21,605 nt of DNA, taken from the NCBI GenBank assembly GCA_900547585.1, contig URHD01000034.1, forward strand, positions 1-21,605, given 5' to 3'. How positions within the stretch are numbered: position 1 is the first letter of the stretch; every line of letters begins with the position of its first letter. This document shows positions 13,187 to 20,829 of the stretch, piece by piece. Origin of the DNA: an uncultured bacterium. Lineage in GTDB: Bacteria; Cyanobacteriota; Vampirovibrionia; Gastranaerophilales; Gastranaerophilaceae. Made by a program: the position numbers and the translations under genes. The notes under the pieces are model-generated. The model had not been told where the DNA came from. It saw only the letters and a program-made list of their open reading frames with translations, and made no database searches.

Positions 13187-13792
13187 ATGAAAAAACACAT
13201 GATGTGGATAGTTGAACTTTTTGTATGGGGGCTGATAATTTTTACCGCCCTATTTATCGGCATTTACGTTCACAACGCTGATGTAAGAAAACATTACACC
13301 TATTATGTGTTTTTTAAAGATGTTGACGGGCTGATTAAAGGCTCTCCGGTTAAACTTCAGGGCTATCAGGTCGGATATGTCTCGAATATCTCGCTCGTAA
13401 ACGATGAAGTTTTCGTAACTTTCATTATTACTGACAAAAATTTCAAAATGCCCAACAAAATGAGCGCAACCGTCGAATTTACGGGCATGGGCGGGTCAAA
13501 ATCGCTTGATTTAACAGCTCTGGACAGCACAGACAGCAGCAAAAACATTATCACAACAATTGAACCGCGTAGATTGCAGGATTTTTATATTTACGGAAAC
13601 CAGATTGCGCAAAATATCGTATTTGCGACCTCCGGATTTACGGAAATGCTCAATGACAGGCGCTATGCGCAACTCCAAAACCTCATAAAACATCCTGTAT
13701 TTTTAAAAGATACGCACAATATGCTGGATAAATTGAATTCCAGCATCCCGAAATCGCTAAAAGACTGGAGATACAATGAAAACAGCTTTTAA
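13187..13792 (+). CDS. MCE-domain (MlaD-like) membrane protein
   Basis: A 201-residue protein with one N-terminal transmembrane helix (about 7-29) and a single MCE domain at about 37-115 (YYVFFKDVDGLIKGSPVKLQ then GYQVGYVSNISL). MCE proteins form hexameric rings in the periplasm that carry phospholipids or other lipids between membranes; the cyanobacterial and plastid relatives are single-MCE proteins of this kind. The tail after the MCE domain is short (about 85 residues). I choose the ATG at 13187 because a TATAAT box lies between it and the upstream ATG at 13166. There is no Shine-Dalgarno sequence, as expected of leaderless translation. No MlaE/MlaF permease or ATPase genes are adjacent. 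The 3' end overlaps upp by 17 bases. Confidence 0.85.
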   Translation: MKKHMMWIVELFVWGLIIFTALFIGIYVHNADVRKHYTYYVFFKDVDGLIKGSPVKLQGYQVGYVSNISLVNDEVFVTFIITDKNFKMPNKMSATVEFTGMGGSKSLDLTALDSTDSSKNIITTIEPRRLQDFYIYGNQIAQNIVFATSGFTEMLNDRRYAQLQNLIKHPVFLKDTHNMLDKLNSSIPKSLKDWRYNENSF

Positions 13793-14447
13793 TTCCCAAT
13801 ATTTGACAGTGCTCGATCACCCGCTGTGCGAGCACAACCTCGGAGTGATAAGAAACAAAGACGTAAACTCCGACGGATTCAGAAATTCACTGCGAAGACT
13901 TGCTTCATTGCTGATTTTTGAGGCTGCAAAAACCTTGCCGTTAAAAGAATACACAGTAGAAACGCCTCTTGCGCAATGCCGCTCAAAAATGCTCGATAAT
14001 GATGTAAAAATAATATTTGCACCAATATTGAGAGCGGGGCTTGCGCTCTCGGACGTAGCCAGCGAGATAATTCCGCAGGCGAGCGTGCAGCATGTGGGCA
14101 TGTACCGCGACGAAATCACCCTAAAACCCGTCTGGTACTATGATAAAACACCTGTTGAGTATGCAAATCCGCAAAATAAAAGAGTTTTTATACTTGATCC
14201 GATGCTTGCCACCGGAAATTCAGCGATTGCAGCGGTTTCACTGTTTTTAAAACGGGGAATTGCCCTTGAAAACCTAACTTTCGTGTCCATTGTATCAGCT
14301 CCGGAGGGGCTTATGGCGCTGACCTCGGAGTTTCCGGAGCTCAGAATCGTTACTGCCACCATTGACGAGGGGCTAAATGCAAGAGGATATATCCTCCCGG
14401 GGCTTGGCGACGCCGGTGACAGGTTGTTTAATACTTTTGAGAAATAA
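13776..14447 (+). CDS. upp: Uracil phosphoribosyltransferase
   Basis: A 223-residue cytoplasmic salvage enzyme converting uracil and PRPP to UMP. Evidence: LRAG (85-88) with the preceding PI, the PRPP loop FILDPMLATGNS (138-149), and the uracil-binding C-terminal segment GYILPGLGDAGDR (204-216), all diagnostic of Upp rather than other phosphoribosyltransferases. The length is close to the usual 208-215. CTGGAGAT sits just before the ATG, which lies inside the end of the MCE gene (17-base overlap), so the two are co-transcribed. The next gene begins two bases after its stop. Confidence 0.95.
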   Translation: MKTAFNSQYLTVLDHPLCEHNLGVIRNKDVNSDGFRNSLRRLASLLIFEAAKTLPLKEYTVETPLAQCRSKMLDNDVKIIFAPILRAGLALSDVASEIIPQASVQHVGMYRDEITLKPVWYYDKTPVEYANPQNKRVFILDPMLATGNSAIAAVSLFLKRGIALENLTFVSIVSAPEGLMALTSEFPELRIVTATIDEGLNARGYILPGLGDAGDRLFNTFEK

Positions 14448-14449
14448 AT

Positions 14450-15205
14450 ATGTTCTATTTTGATGAAATAGCCGGAAAAAAAGTTTTAAAATCGACAATG
14501 CTGCCGATGGTTGAGCATTTTTTTACCACACGGGAGCTTCCGATTGCGGCAGGAGCAATGGATATTGCTGAAGAATGCCTGCAAAACAGAGAAATCGTTG
14601 CCAACCACCTCGAAATCAGCACAAAAGCCCTGATTTCACCAACCCAGACCCACAGCAGCAACATTACCATTGCTCAAAAAATGAAATCAGAATACCCTGA
14701 AACGGATGCGCTGGTTTTGAGCAGCAAAAACCTTGCTATTGCGCTGAATTTTGCGGATTGCGTGCCGGTCATGCTTTATGATAAAAAAAACAACATCGGC
14801 GCAATCGCCCATGCCGGCTGGCGCGGCACAGCGGCCAAAATCGTGCCCAAAACCATGAAATTCATGTCCGACTATTACGAAACAGCGCCATCTGACGTAA
14901 TCGCTGTCATCGGGCCGGCAATCAGTGCAAAAAATTATCAGGTAGAAAAAGATGTTTTTGAAAAAATCATAAATACAATAAATTCATCACAGGACGAATG
15001 TTACAGATACGATGAAAATGCCGGAAAATTCAATATTGACCTTAAAAAAGTAAATTTTTACCAGCTAGAAGAAAACGGCGTCAATGAGATTGACCTATGC
15101 GGCTATTGTACTTTTGATTCCAGTGATATATTCTTTTCTTACAGGAAAGAAAACGGAAAAACAGCACGGCACAGTGCAGTAATGAAATTAAAGGAGATTG
15201 ATTAA
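14450..15205 (+). CDS. pgeF: YfiH/PgeF-family purine nucleoside phosphorylase (DUF152 'laccase-domain' protein)
   Basis: A 251-residue protein of the YfiH/YlmD family. The metal site is intact: H68 in SPTQTHSSN, C104 in FADCVPVMLY, and H121 in AIAHAGWRGT. Family blocks VIGPAIS, LCGYCTF and FFSYRKENGKTARHSAV follow. Members were first called multicopper oxidases. Biochemical work on relatives shows phosphorolysis of adenosine, inosine and guanosine and adenosine deamination; E. coli YfiH has also been tied to peptidoglycan editing. The upp neighbour supports a nucleoside role. No strong ribosome binding site; the start is two bases past the upp stop, so coupling is likely. It abuts the next gene with no gap. 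Confidence 0.9.
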   Translation: MFYFDEIAGKKVLKSTMLPMVEHFFTTRELPIAAGAMDIAEECLQNREIVANHLEISTKALISPTQTHSSNITIAQKMKSEYPETDALVLSSKNLAIALNFADCVPVMLYDKKNNIGAIAHAGWRGTAAKIVPKTMKFMSDYYETAPSDVIAVIGPAISAKNYQVEKDVFEKIINTINSSQDECYRYDENAGKFNIDLKKVNFYQLEENGVNEIDLCGYCTFDSSDIFFSYRKENGKTARHSAVMKLKEID

Positions 15206-16501
15206 ATGTCGGTTATAGAAAAAGTATCATCAATAAGCAATGAATTGGCGAATATTCTTGATTTTGCAGCAAAAAACGAAACAATAAAAACCGACTTTGA
15301 AAATTATCTCAAAACTATCGGCGCTTACAATGCACCCGAATCAAAAGTTCATTCGCTGCTTGTCAGCTACGTTTTTGAGCGTGTTTTGAACAAAGAAGGC
15401 GATACGGTCTTCTTTCTTTATGCAAAAGAAAACAAAAAGCTCGACTCTCACCAAAAAGCTCTTTTGAAAGCGCTCCAGTCTTCAATGAACACGGTTTTTG
15501 AGGTTAAAAATGTTCTGAAAAATGCATTTGAGCTGTACAATCTTGTGAACGAAAAGGATTATACGGTAATTCCGCTTGTAAAAATGTCGCATTTGAGGGG
15601 GATTTACAAAGGAACTTATCTTCTGGCAAGGATTTTCTGCTTTGAAAATGAGTATTTTCTGCTCGAAATCACAGAAACAATGTCCTCCTTGAAAAAAGAC
15701 GAAATGTTGAAGCTTGCTGTCGCCAAAATTATCGAAGAACCCGAAAGAGTTTACGCCGACAACAAAGCGAAAATGAAAGATATTGAAAAAGAGCTCAAAC
15801 AATTCAGCACAAAGTTCAAAGAATGCTTTGAAACGGACGAAGTTTTGACGATAAATGACGCTGCGGACAATGTTATAGCAGCATTTAACGATTTTTGCCT
15901 CGATGAAATAACTGACGCACAAAAAATCCGGGAACTGGTCATTGCACCGCAAAATTTCGGGTATTCGCCGGTTTCGGAGTTCAACAGCAGCTATAACAAC
16001 TATCTTGAAAAGTCACTGGGCGGATTTTCAAGCCATTCTACAAAATATGACGTCGGAATCATCTTTGAAGAGGGGCTCGGGCTTTATATTGTGCCTTTCT
16101 GGGGAACTTTATGCAAAATTTTTGAAGCTGAAAACTACAAAGAAATTCAGGGCTGGGATGTTTGTGTAAAACAGTTCCTTGAAAACGACAAAATGAGTTC
16201 CGCGCTGGTTGAAAGGCTAAACAAAAAATACCCTGAATTCGTAAACCGCGTTAATGAGATTTATGAATCAAAAATGAGCTTTGAAGAAATACTTTCACGG
16301 TTCAAACAGCATTTTCTGGACAAAAAAATCTTCTCGCCAACAAGCGTGCTCTATTCATCCAGGGCGTTTTCGGATTTGATGGGATTTATTCCCGACCCTG
16401 ATAAAAAAACACCCGTACAGCCTGCTGTTAAACCCGGTAGAAACGATTTATGCCCCTGCGGCAGCGGCAAAAAATACAAAAAGTGCTGCGGTATGGTATA
16501 A
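15206..16501 (+). CDS. SEC-C motif protein of unknown function
   Basis: A 431-residue protein. Only the last 20 residues are recognisable: a SEC-C zinc-binding motif, GRNDLCPCGSGKKYKKCCG, like the C-terminus of SecA, where it binds zinc and contacts SecB or the ribosome. The remaining 400 residues are rich in Glu, Lys and Phe with alternating helices, and show no motif I can name. There is no signal peptide or membrane segment. AAGGAG overlaps the end of pgeF and the ATG directly follows its stop codon. SEC-C tags occur on many unrelated proteins, so function cannot be inferred from it; a link to translation or protein quality control is only a guess. Confidence 0.88.
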   Translation: MSVIEKVSSISNELANILDFAAKNETIKTDFENYLKTIGAYNAPESKVHSLLVSYVFERVLNKEGDTVFFLYAKENKKLDSHQKALLKALQSSMNTVFEVKNVLKNAFELYNLVNEKDYTVIPLVKMSHLRGIYKGTYLLARIFCFENEYFLLEITETMSSLKKDEMLKLAVAKIIEEPERVYADNKAKMKDIEKELKQFSTKFKECFETDEVLTINDAADNVIAAFNDFCLDEITDAQKIRELVIAPQNFGYSPVSEFNSSYNNYLEKSLGGFSSHSTKYDVGIIFEEGLGLYIVPFWGTLCKIFEAENYKEIQGWDVCVKQFLENDKMSSALVERLNKKYPEFVNRVNEIYESKMSFEEILSRFKQHFLDKKIFSPTSVLYSSRAFSDLMGFIPDPDKKTPVQPAVKPGRNDLCPCGSGKKYKKCCGMV

Positions 16502-16569
16502 TATAAGATATCATAAGGATTTTGGGCTCCTGTAAAAATTCAGGGCGGCTAATCAGAAAGGGTTGGAAA

Positions 16570-17202
16570 GTGCAGCATCTTATTGAAGTAAATTGCCCCG
16601 ACGCAGTGCAAAAAGCTAAAGTTTTATCAGAAATCAAGACCGTTTGCACTCAATGCCGCGCCTGTGAGCTCCATAAAACACGCACGCACCTTGTTTTTTC
16701 CGATGGCTCGCCCAATGCTGAAATTATGCTCATCGGAGAAGCGCCCGGCGCAGAAGAAGATGCAACCGGAGTGCCTTTTGTCGGGCGTTCCGGCAGACTT
16801 TTGAACGAATTTTTTGATAAGGCAGGGATTTCCAGAGCAAATCAGATTTATATAGCAAACACGATAAAATGCCGCCCGCCGCAGAATCGTGTGCCTTCTC
16901 ACGAAGAAAAAATCGCCTGCCGTGCTTATTTAGACGCCCAGATTGCACTTGTGAAGCCCAAAATTATTCTCCTTTGCGGCGCAACCGCTGCGCAGTCGTT
17001 TATTGAAGAAGATTTCAAAATTTCTCAGGTGCGCGGCAAATGGCTGAATATTTTTGACGATATTGACGCAATGGTAATTTTTCATCCATCATATTTGTTA
17101 AGAAATCATTCAACCGAGCAGGGCTCCCCGAGATGGTTTATGATGAGGGATTTAGAGGCGGTCAAAAAGAGGCTTGCCGCACTGTCAGAAAATTTCGTAT
17201 AA
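16570..17202 (+). CDS. udg: Family-4 uracil-DNA glycosylase with 4Fe-4S cluster
   Basis: A 210-residue enzyme that removes uracil from DNA to start base-excision repair. Signs of the iron-sulfur family-4 type: C29 and C32 (CRAC), C101 and C117, with the spacing expected for cluster ligands; active-site GEAPGAEED at 57-65 followed by VPFVGRSGRLL; and HPSYLLR at 172-178. The start is GTG at 16570 with AAAGGG seven bases before it. A TTG 48 bases further upstream would also be open but has no ribosome binding site and adds residues the family lacks. It follows the SEC-C gene after 68 bases and is the last gene of the operon. Together with dut it limits uracil in DNA, and the uracil it frees could be reused by Upp. 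Confidence 0.93.
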   Translation: MQHLIEVNCPDAVQKAKVLSEIKTVCTQCRACELHKTRTHLVFSDGSPNAEIMLIGEAPGAEEDATGVPFVGRSGRLLNEFFDKAGISRANQIYIANTIKCRPPQNRVPSHEEKIACRAYLDAQIALVKPKIILLCGATAAQSFIEEDFKISQVRGKWLNIFDDIDAMVIFHPSYLLRNHSTEQGSPRWFMMRDLEAVKKRLAALSENFV

Positions 17203-17234
17203 AAAAACAGCCCTCCGCGCGGAAAGCTGTTTTT
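17203..17234. terminator. Bidirectional terminator between udg and the S1 gene
   Basis: AAAAACAGC (17203-17211) pairs with GCTGTTTTT (17226-17234), and the inner TCCGC/GCGGA extends the stem past a two-base internal loop. A-runs on one side and T-runs on the other let it work on both strands, suiting the convergent genes ending at 17202 and 17251. Confidence 0.85.
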
Positions 17235-17250
17235 CTGTATTATCAGGCAA

Positions 17251-18321
17251 TTAGGCGTTAATGTCTTTAACGCTCAAAGCGATTCTGTGTTCTTGAGGTG
17301 TGAATTTTTTAATCATAACCTTAACTTCGTCGCCTGCTTTGTAGATATCGAACGGATTAGCGTTGGAATCTTCCATTTCAGCTACGGGCAGAAGCGCTTC
17401 TACACCCGGGAATATGTTAATGAAAGCGCCGAAAGAGGTTACTTTATTAACAGTACCGGTGATAACTTCGCCTTCTTTGAATTTGTCTTCGATTTCTTCC
17501 CACGGATTATCACCGATTCTTTTCAAGCTCAGGCTGATTCTCTTAAGCTGTTCGTCAATTTTAAGGATTTTGACTTCGATTTTTTGACCGAGAGTAAGAA
17601 CATCTGACGGATGTTTGATTCTTTGCCATGAAATTTCTGAAATCGGAAGCAAACCGTCAACGCCGTTAATGTCAATAAATGCACCAAAATCAGCGATTCT
17701 GACAACTTCACCCTCAACAGTCTGGTCAATTTCAAGGTTAGAAATAACATCGTCAACCAGCTGTTCTCTTTGTTCAGCGAGCGCCTGTCTTTGAGAAAGA
17801 ATGAGCTTGTTTCTTTTTGCATCAGCTTCAAGAACTTTAACTTCGATTTCTTTGTTCATCAAGCCGTCAAAAGGCATGCCTGTTCTCAACTGAGAAGCGG
17901 GGATAAATCCGCGCAAATCCTGAACTTCAACAATAACGCCGCCTTTAACGAGAGAAACAACTTTCGCAACAACGGTTTCGCCGGAAATTTTAGCGTTTTG
18001 AAGTGCCTGCCATGCCTGGGCGCAAGCAACTTTTTTCAATGAAAGAAGCATTCCGCCGTCTTCTTTTTCGTCTTCTCTGAGAATGTAAAATTCTTTCTGA
18101 TCACCGACTTTGAGCGGATTTTCAGCTAGCATTGAAGACGGAATTTCTCTTTGAGGTAGGAATCCCTCGGATTTTGCACCGATATCAACCAAAAACCCGT
18201 CATTTTCAGCTTTTACAACAACGCCTTTTACAACGTCTGCTACATTGAGTTTCGTGGTGAAAGATTCTTCAAGAAGTCTTTCGAATTCGTCCATCTGGGA
18301 CTTTTCTGATGTTTTTGCCAT
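17251..18321 (-). CDS. rpsA: S1-domain RNA-binding protein (ribosomal protein S1-like)
   Basis: A 356-residue protein with four S1 (OB-fold) repeats at about 27-97, 112-177, 199-267 and 285-353. The third and fourth are the most canonical (IADFGAFIDINGVDGLLPIS and VTSFGAFINIFPGVEALLPV). Bacterial S1 brings mRNA to the 30S subunit. This four-repeat form is shorter than the six-repeat E. coli S1 and a little longer than the three-repeat cyanobacterial type. The N-terminal 26 residues are acidic. AAAGGA precedes the ATG by 11 bases. It lies 78 bases downstream of ispH on the same strand. In several Clostridia and relatives IspH and an S1 protein are a single fused chain, so this looks like the unfused version of that pair. 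Confidence 0.9.
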   Translation of the reverse strand: MAKTSEKSQMDEFERLLEESFTTKLNVADVVKGVVVKAENDGFLVDIGAKSEGFLPQREIPSSMLAENPLKVGDQKEFYILREDEKEDGGMLLSLKKVACAQAWQALQNAKISGETVVAKVVSLVKGGVIVEVQDLRGFIPASQLRTGMPFDGLMNKEIEVKVLEADAKRNKLILSQRQALAEQREQLVDDVISNLEIDQTVEGEVVRIADFGAFIDINGVDGLLPISEISWQRIKHPSDVLTLGQKIEVKILKIDEQLKRISLSLKRIGDNPWEEIEDKFKEGEVITGTVNKVTSFGAFINIFPGVEALLPVAEMEDSNANPFDIYKAGDEVKVMIKKFTPQEHRIALSVKDINA

Positions 18322-18399
18322 GTTTTTATTTTCCTTTCATATTATTTTTTGATTATTTAAAGATTTTGAGGGAATTTTTTTAAGCTTCCCGACGATATG

Positions 18400-19263
18400 T
18401 TACAATTTTTCGAGCTCAGATATCACTTCATCAATGATTTCCTGTGGAGTAGATGCACCTGCGGTGATTCCGATATTTTGGGCCCTGTCAAGAATCGATC
18501 CGTGCCGGGAAAGCTCTTTTGCGGTTTCAATGTGGATTGTCGGAGTGATTCCGGTGAGGATTTCGGCAAGATGGGTTGTATTAGCGCTTTTTCGGCTGCC
18601 GACAACTATCATCAAATCCGATTCCTGCGCAAGGTTTCTGGCCTCATTCTGCCTTAATGACGTAGAAGCACAAATTGTATTGAAAATAAGAAGCTCTTTT
18701 GAGATTCCGGTTAAATAATCCACTATTTTTTTAAGATTTTCAATCCTCTGTGTCGTCTGAACAACAACGCCGATTTTCTTTTTCGACTTAATCTCCTGTT
18801 CATACCCGCTGAGCGATTCCACGTCGGGAGCAACGATAATATTATTACCGTAAATCTCTGCATTTGCTCTTATAGCAGCGACCTCCGGATGTTCGGGTTT
18901 GCCTACGATAACGAGCGTATAACCGACTTGAATGAGCTGAATCGCCTTTTGCTGAACCTTTTTCACGTCAGGACAGGTCAAATCAACAATTTCATAGCCT
19001 TTATTTTTTATATCTTCAAAAACAGCAGGCGAAGCGCCATGGCTTCTAATTACACAGATTCCGCAGCCATCCGGAGGCAATTCGTCAACCGTATGTATGC
19101 CAAGATTTGAGAGTTCGTTAATGACGTGAGAGTTGTGAATCAATTCGCCTAGAACCCAAATTTGTTTGTCGTTATTTTCAGATTTTAACCTTTTTGTTGT
19201 TTCGACGGCCCTTTTTACGCCGTAGCAAAAACCTGCGTGTTTCGCGAGTTTTATATTTTTCAA
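18400..19263 (-). CDS. ispH: 4-hydroxy-3-methylbut-2-enyl diphosphate reductase
   Basis: A 287-residue iron-sulfur enzyme that makes IPP and DMAPP from HMBPP, the last MEP-pathway step. The three cluster cysteines are present: C13 in GFCYGV, C97 in LTCPDV and C198 in NTICAST. Substrate-binding residues include H43 (LIHN), H75 (SHGAS) and H125 with E127 (KPEHPEV). The length is normal for stand-alone IspH. The start codon is TTG at 19263: an in-frame TAA directly precedes it, and the Cys13 motif sits at the usual distance from the N-terminus, so no other start fits. Only a distant AGGAC could serve as a ribosome binding site. It is divergent from dxr and followed by the S1 gene. Confidence 0.94.
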   Translation of the reverse strand: MKNIKLAKHAGFCYGVKRAVETTKRLKSENNDKQIWVLGELIHNSHVINELSNLGIHTVDELPPDGCGICVIRSHGASPAVFEDIKNKGYEIVDLTCPDVKKVQQKAIQLIQVGYTLVIVGKPEHPEVAAIRANAEIYGNNIIVAPDVESLSGYEQEIKSKKKIGVVVQTTQRIENLKKIVDYLTGISKELLIFNTICASTSLRQNEARNLAQESDLMIVVGSRKSANTTHLAEILTGITPTIHIETAKELSRHGSILDRAQNIGITAGASTPQEIIDEVISELEKL

Positions 19264-19291
19264 TTAAAAGATACGTCCTGTCTTTAAGCCT

Positions 19292-19311
19292 CATACGAAA
19301 AAATTCGTATG
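19292..19311. other. Perfect palindromic hairpin at the ispH transcript start
   Basis: CATACGAA and TTCGTATG flank a four-base loop. With the ispH promoter at 19320-19348, transcription would begin about at 19313, so this hairpin would form the very 5' end of the ispH mRNA, or serve as an operator over the start site. On the plus strand it is followed by eight T, so it could also stop plus-strand transcription. Confidence 0.55.
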
Positions 19312-19319
19312 GTATTTTT

Positions 19320-19348
19320 TTTATAACACAAACATATTTTTTAAACAA
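19320..19348 (-). promoter_or_regulatory. ispH promoter
   Basis: On the minus strand TTGTTT (19343-19348) and TATAAA (19320-19325) are separated by exactly 17 bases. This is the best promoter match in the dxr-ispH spacer and predicts a 5' UTR of about 50 bases containing the palindrome at 19292-19311. Confidence 0.55.
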
Positions 19349-19372
19349 ACATCACTGTTATTTTGTTTAAGA

Positions 19373-19378
19373 TATAAT
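19373..19378 (+). promoter_or_regulatory. -10 box of the dxr promoter
   Basis: A perfect TATAAT 66 bases before the dxr ATG. No clear -35 hexamer is present at the standard distance. It lies 25 bases from the -35 of the divergent ispH promoter, so the two promoters are back to back and could be co-regulated. Confidence 0.45.
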
Positions 19379-19444
19379 GAATTTAACAATCGCTGGGCAG
19401 AATTTCCTGCAAAATGCGAAGAATGAGAAATTAGGGTGAAGATA

Positions 19445-20605
19445 ATGGACGGAGTTAAGAAAAAAATTTCTATTCTCGGCGCAACCGGTTCAATCGGCAC
19501 GCAGGCAGTGGAAGTTTTATCAAAAGTTAATAAAAATTTTGAGGTAAAAGCGCTTTGCGGCGGGGATAATATTGAAAAATTAAGAGAAGAAATAAAACTG
19601 CTCAATCCATCCGTTGTCTGCACAAAAACAGCCAAAAATGCGAAGATTTTACAGGATGAATTCCAGAATATTGAGGTTTTATACGGCGATGAGGGGCTTG
19701 ATGCGGTTGCATCAGACACGGACAATGATATGATTCTTGTCGCAGTTTCCGGAAAAATCGGGCTTAAACCAACTTTAAAAGCCATTGAAAACGGCATTGA
19801 TATTGCGCTTGCAAACAAAGAAACGCTTGTTATGGCTGGCGATATTGTTATGAAAAAGGTCAAAGAAAGCGGGATTTCGCTTTTGCCGGTAGATAGCGAG
19901 CATTCGGCAATCCATCAGTGCATAAAAAATATAAATGAGGTGGAAAAACTCATAATTACAGCCTCAGGAGGCCCTTTCAGAACAAAAACAATCGCAGAAA
20001 TGCACCATGCAACCGTCGAACAGACACTTGCGCATCCGAAATGGAATATGGGCAAAAAAATCACAATTGATTCGGCAACCCTTATGAACAAAGGGCTTGA
20101 GGTGATAGAAGCGCACCATCTTTTCAATATGCCTTATGAAAAAATTGATGTAGTTGTTCATCCGCAAAGTATTGTGCACAGTGCGGTTGAATACAAGGAC
20201 GGAAGCGTGATTGCGCAACTCGGATTCCCCAGTATGCATATTCCGATTCAATATGCGCTTTGTTATCCGCAACGCGTTGAGGGAATTGAGTCAAATGGTT
20301 TTGATTTTGTAAAAGCGGCAAGGCTGGAATTTGAAGAACCGAATTTGGAAAAATTTCCATCCTTAAAACTCGCCTATGAAGCCGGAAAAGCCGGAGGAAC
20401 TTATCCTGTCTGCTTAAATGCAGCAAACGAGGAAGCGGTTTTTGCATTTTTAGACGGAAAAATTTCGCTCGGAAAAATTTATGAAATCACAAAACGAATG
20501 ATTGATGAGCACGATAATATTTCCAAACCGACTATTGAAGAGATTTTTGAAGAAGACAGAAAAATAAGAGACGAAGTAAGAATACTGCTTCAAAAAAATC
20601 AATAG
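19445..20605 (+). CDS. dxr: 1-deoxy-D-xylulose 5-phosphate reductoisomerase
   Basis: A 386-residue cytoplasmic enzyme that turns DXP into MEP with NADPH and a divalent metal, the first committed MEP-pathway step and the target of fosmidomycin. It has the NADPH-binding GATGSIG at 12-18, LANKETLVMAG, the metal site VDSEHSAIHQ, the flexible loop with SGGPFRT, AHPKWNMGKKITIDSATLMN, KGLEVIEAHHLF, VHPQSIVHS, and the C-terminal NAANEEAV. I choose ATG at 19445 over the in-frame GTG at 19436 because AGGGTG is six bases upstream of it. Length is normal. It is divergent from ispH. No intrinsic terminator is clear after it; the next 224 bases hold two hairpins and no gene. Confidence 0.95.
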   Translation: MDGVKKKISILGATGSIGTQAVEVLSKVNKNFEVKALCGGDNIEKLREEIKLLNPSVVCTKTAKNAKILQDEFQNIEVLYGDEGLDAVASDTDNDMILVAVSGKIGLKPTLKAIENGIDIALANKETLVMAGDIVMKKVKESGISLLPVDSEHSAIHQCIKNINEVEKLIITASGGPFRTKTIAEMHHATVEQTLAHPKWNMGKKITIDSATLMNKGLEVIEAHHLFNMPYEKIDVVVHPQSIVHSAVEYKDGSVIAQLGFPSMHIPIQYALCYPQRVEGIESNGFDFVKAARLEFEEPNLEKFPSLKLAYEAGKAGGTYPVCLNAANEEAVFAFLDGKISLGKIYEITKRMIDEHDNISKPTIEEIFEEDRKIRDEVRILLQKNQ

Positions 20606-20676
20606 TTTGTAAACATTTTAATAATAATTTTAAAATTACTACATATTTTGAGATTTTTTAAAATTTTTCATGCTAA

Positions 20677-20708
20677 ATTAATAATTGCCCGAAGGCAAAG
20701 TTATTAAT
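20677..20708. other. Stable stem-loop between dxr and the winged-helix gene
   Basis: ATTAATAA (20677-20684) pairs with TTATTAAT (20701-20708), and TTGCC (20685-20689) with GGCAA (20694-20698), leaving a two-base bulge and a four-base loop. Read on the minus strand the loop is TTCG closed by C-G, the extra-stable UUCG tetraloop. No T-run follows on either strand, so it is not a standard terminator. Confidence 0.6.
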
Positions 20709-20778
20709 GTTAAAATAGCGGATTGTTAAAAAGCACATTCGCCCCCCAAAAAAGAATAGTTAGATTTTCAACTTCGGG

Positions 20779-20797
20779 TGTCCGTAATTTTCGGACA
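20779..20797. promoter_or_regulatory. Inverted repeat just upstream of the winged-helix gene
   Basis: TGTCCG (20779-20784) and CGGACA (20792-20797) flank seven AT-rich bases, 32 bases before the ATG at 20830. It could be an operator, for example for autoregulation by the winged-helix protein, or a small hairpin in the leader. No confident promoter is seen nearby; TAAAAT at 20711-20716 is a possible -10. Confidence 0.4.
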
Positions 20798-20829
20798 GGT
20801 AAACAGATTGAGTCAAGGAGATAATACAA

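Noticed and set aside
15482..15952. 156-codon minus-strand ORF inside the SEC-C gene
   Set aside because: Shadow of the plus-strand gene: Phe/Cys-rich and without start signals.
19292..19320. Intrinsic terminator on the plus strand
   Set aside because: The hairpin plus T-run has the right shape, but no plus-strand gene lies upstream; ispH is on the other strand. A 5' hairpin or operator of ispH is more likely.
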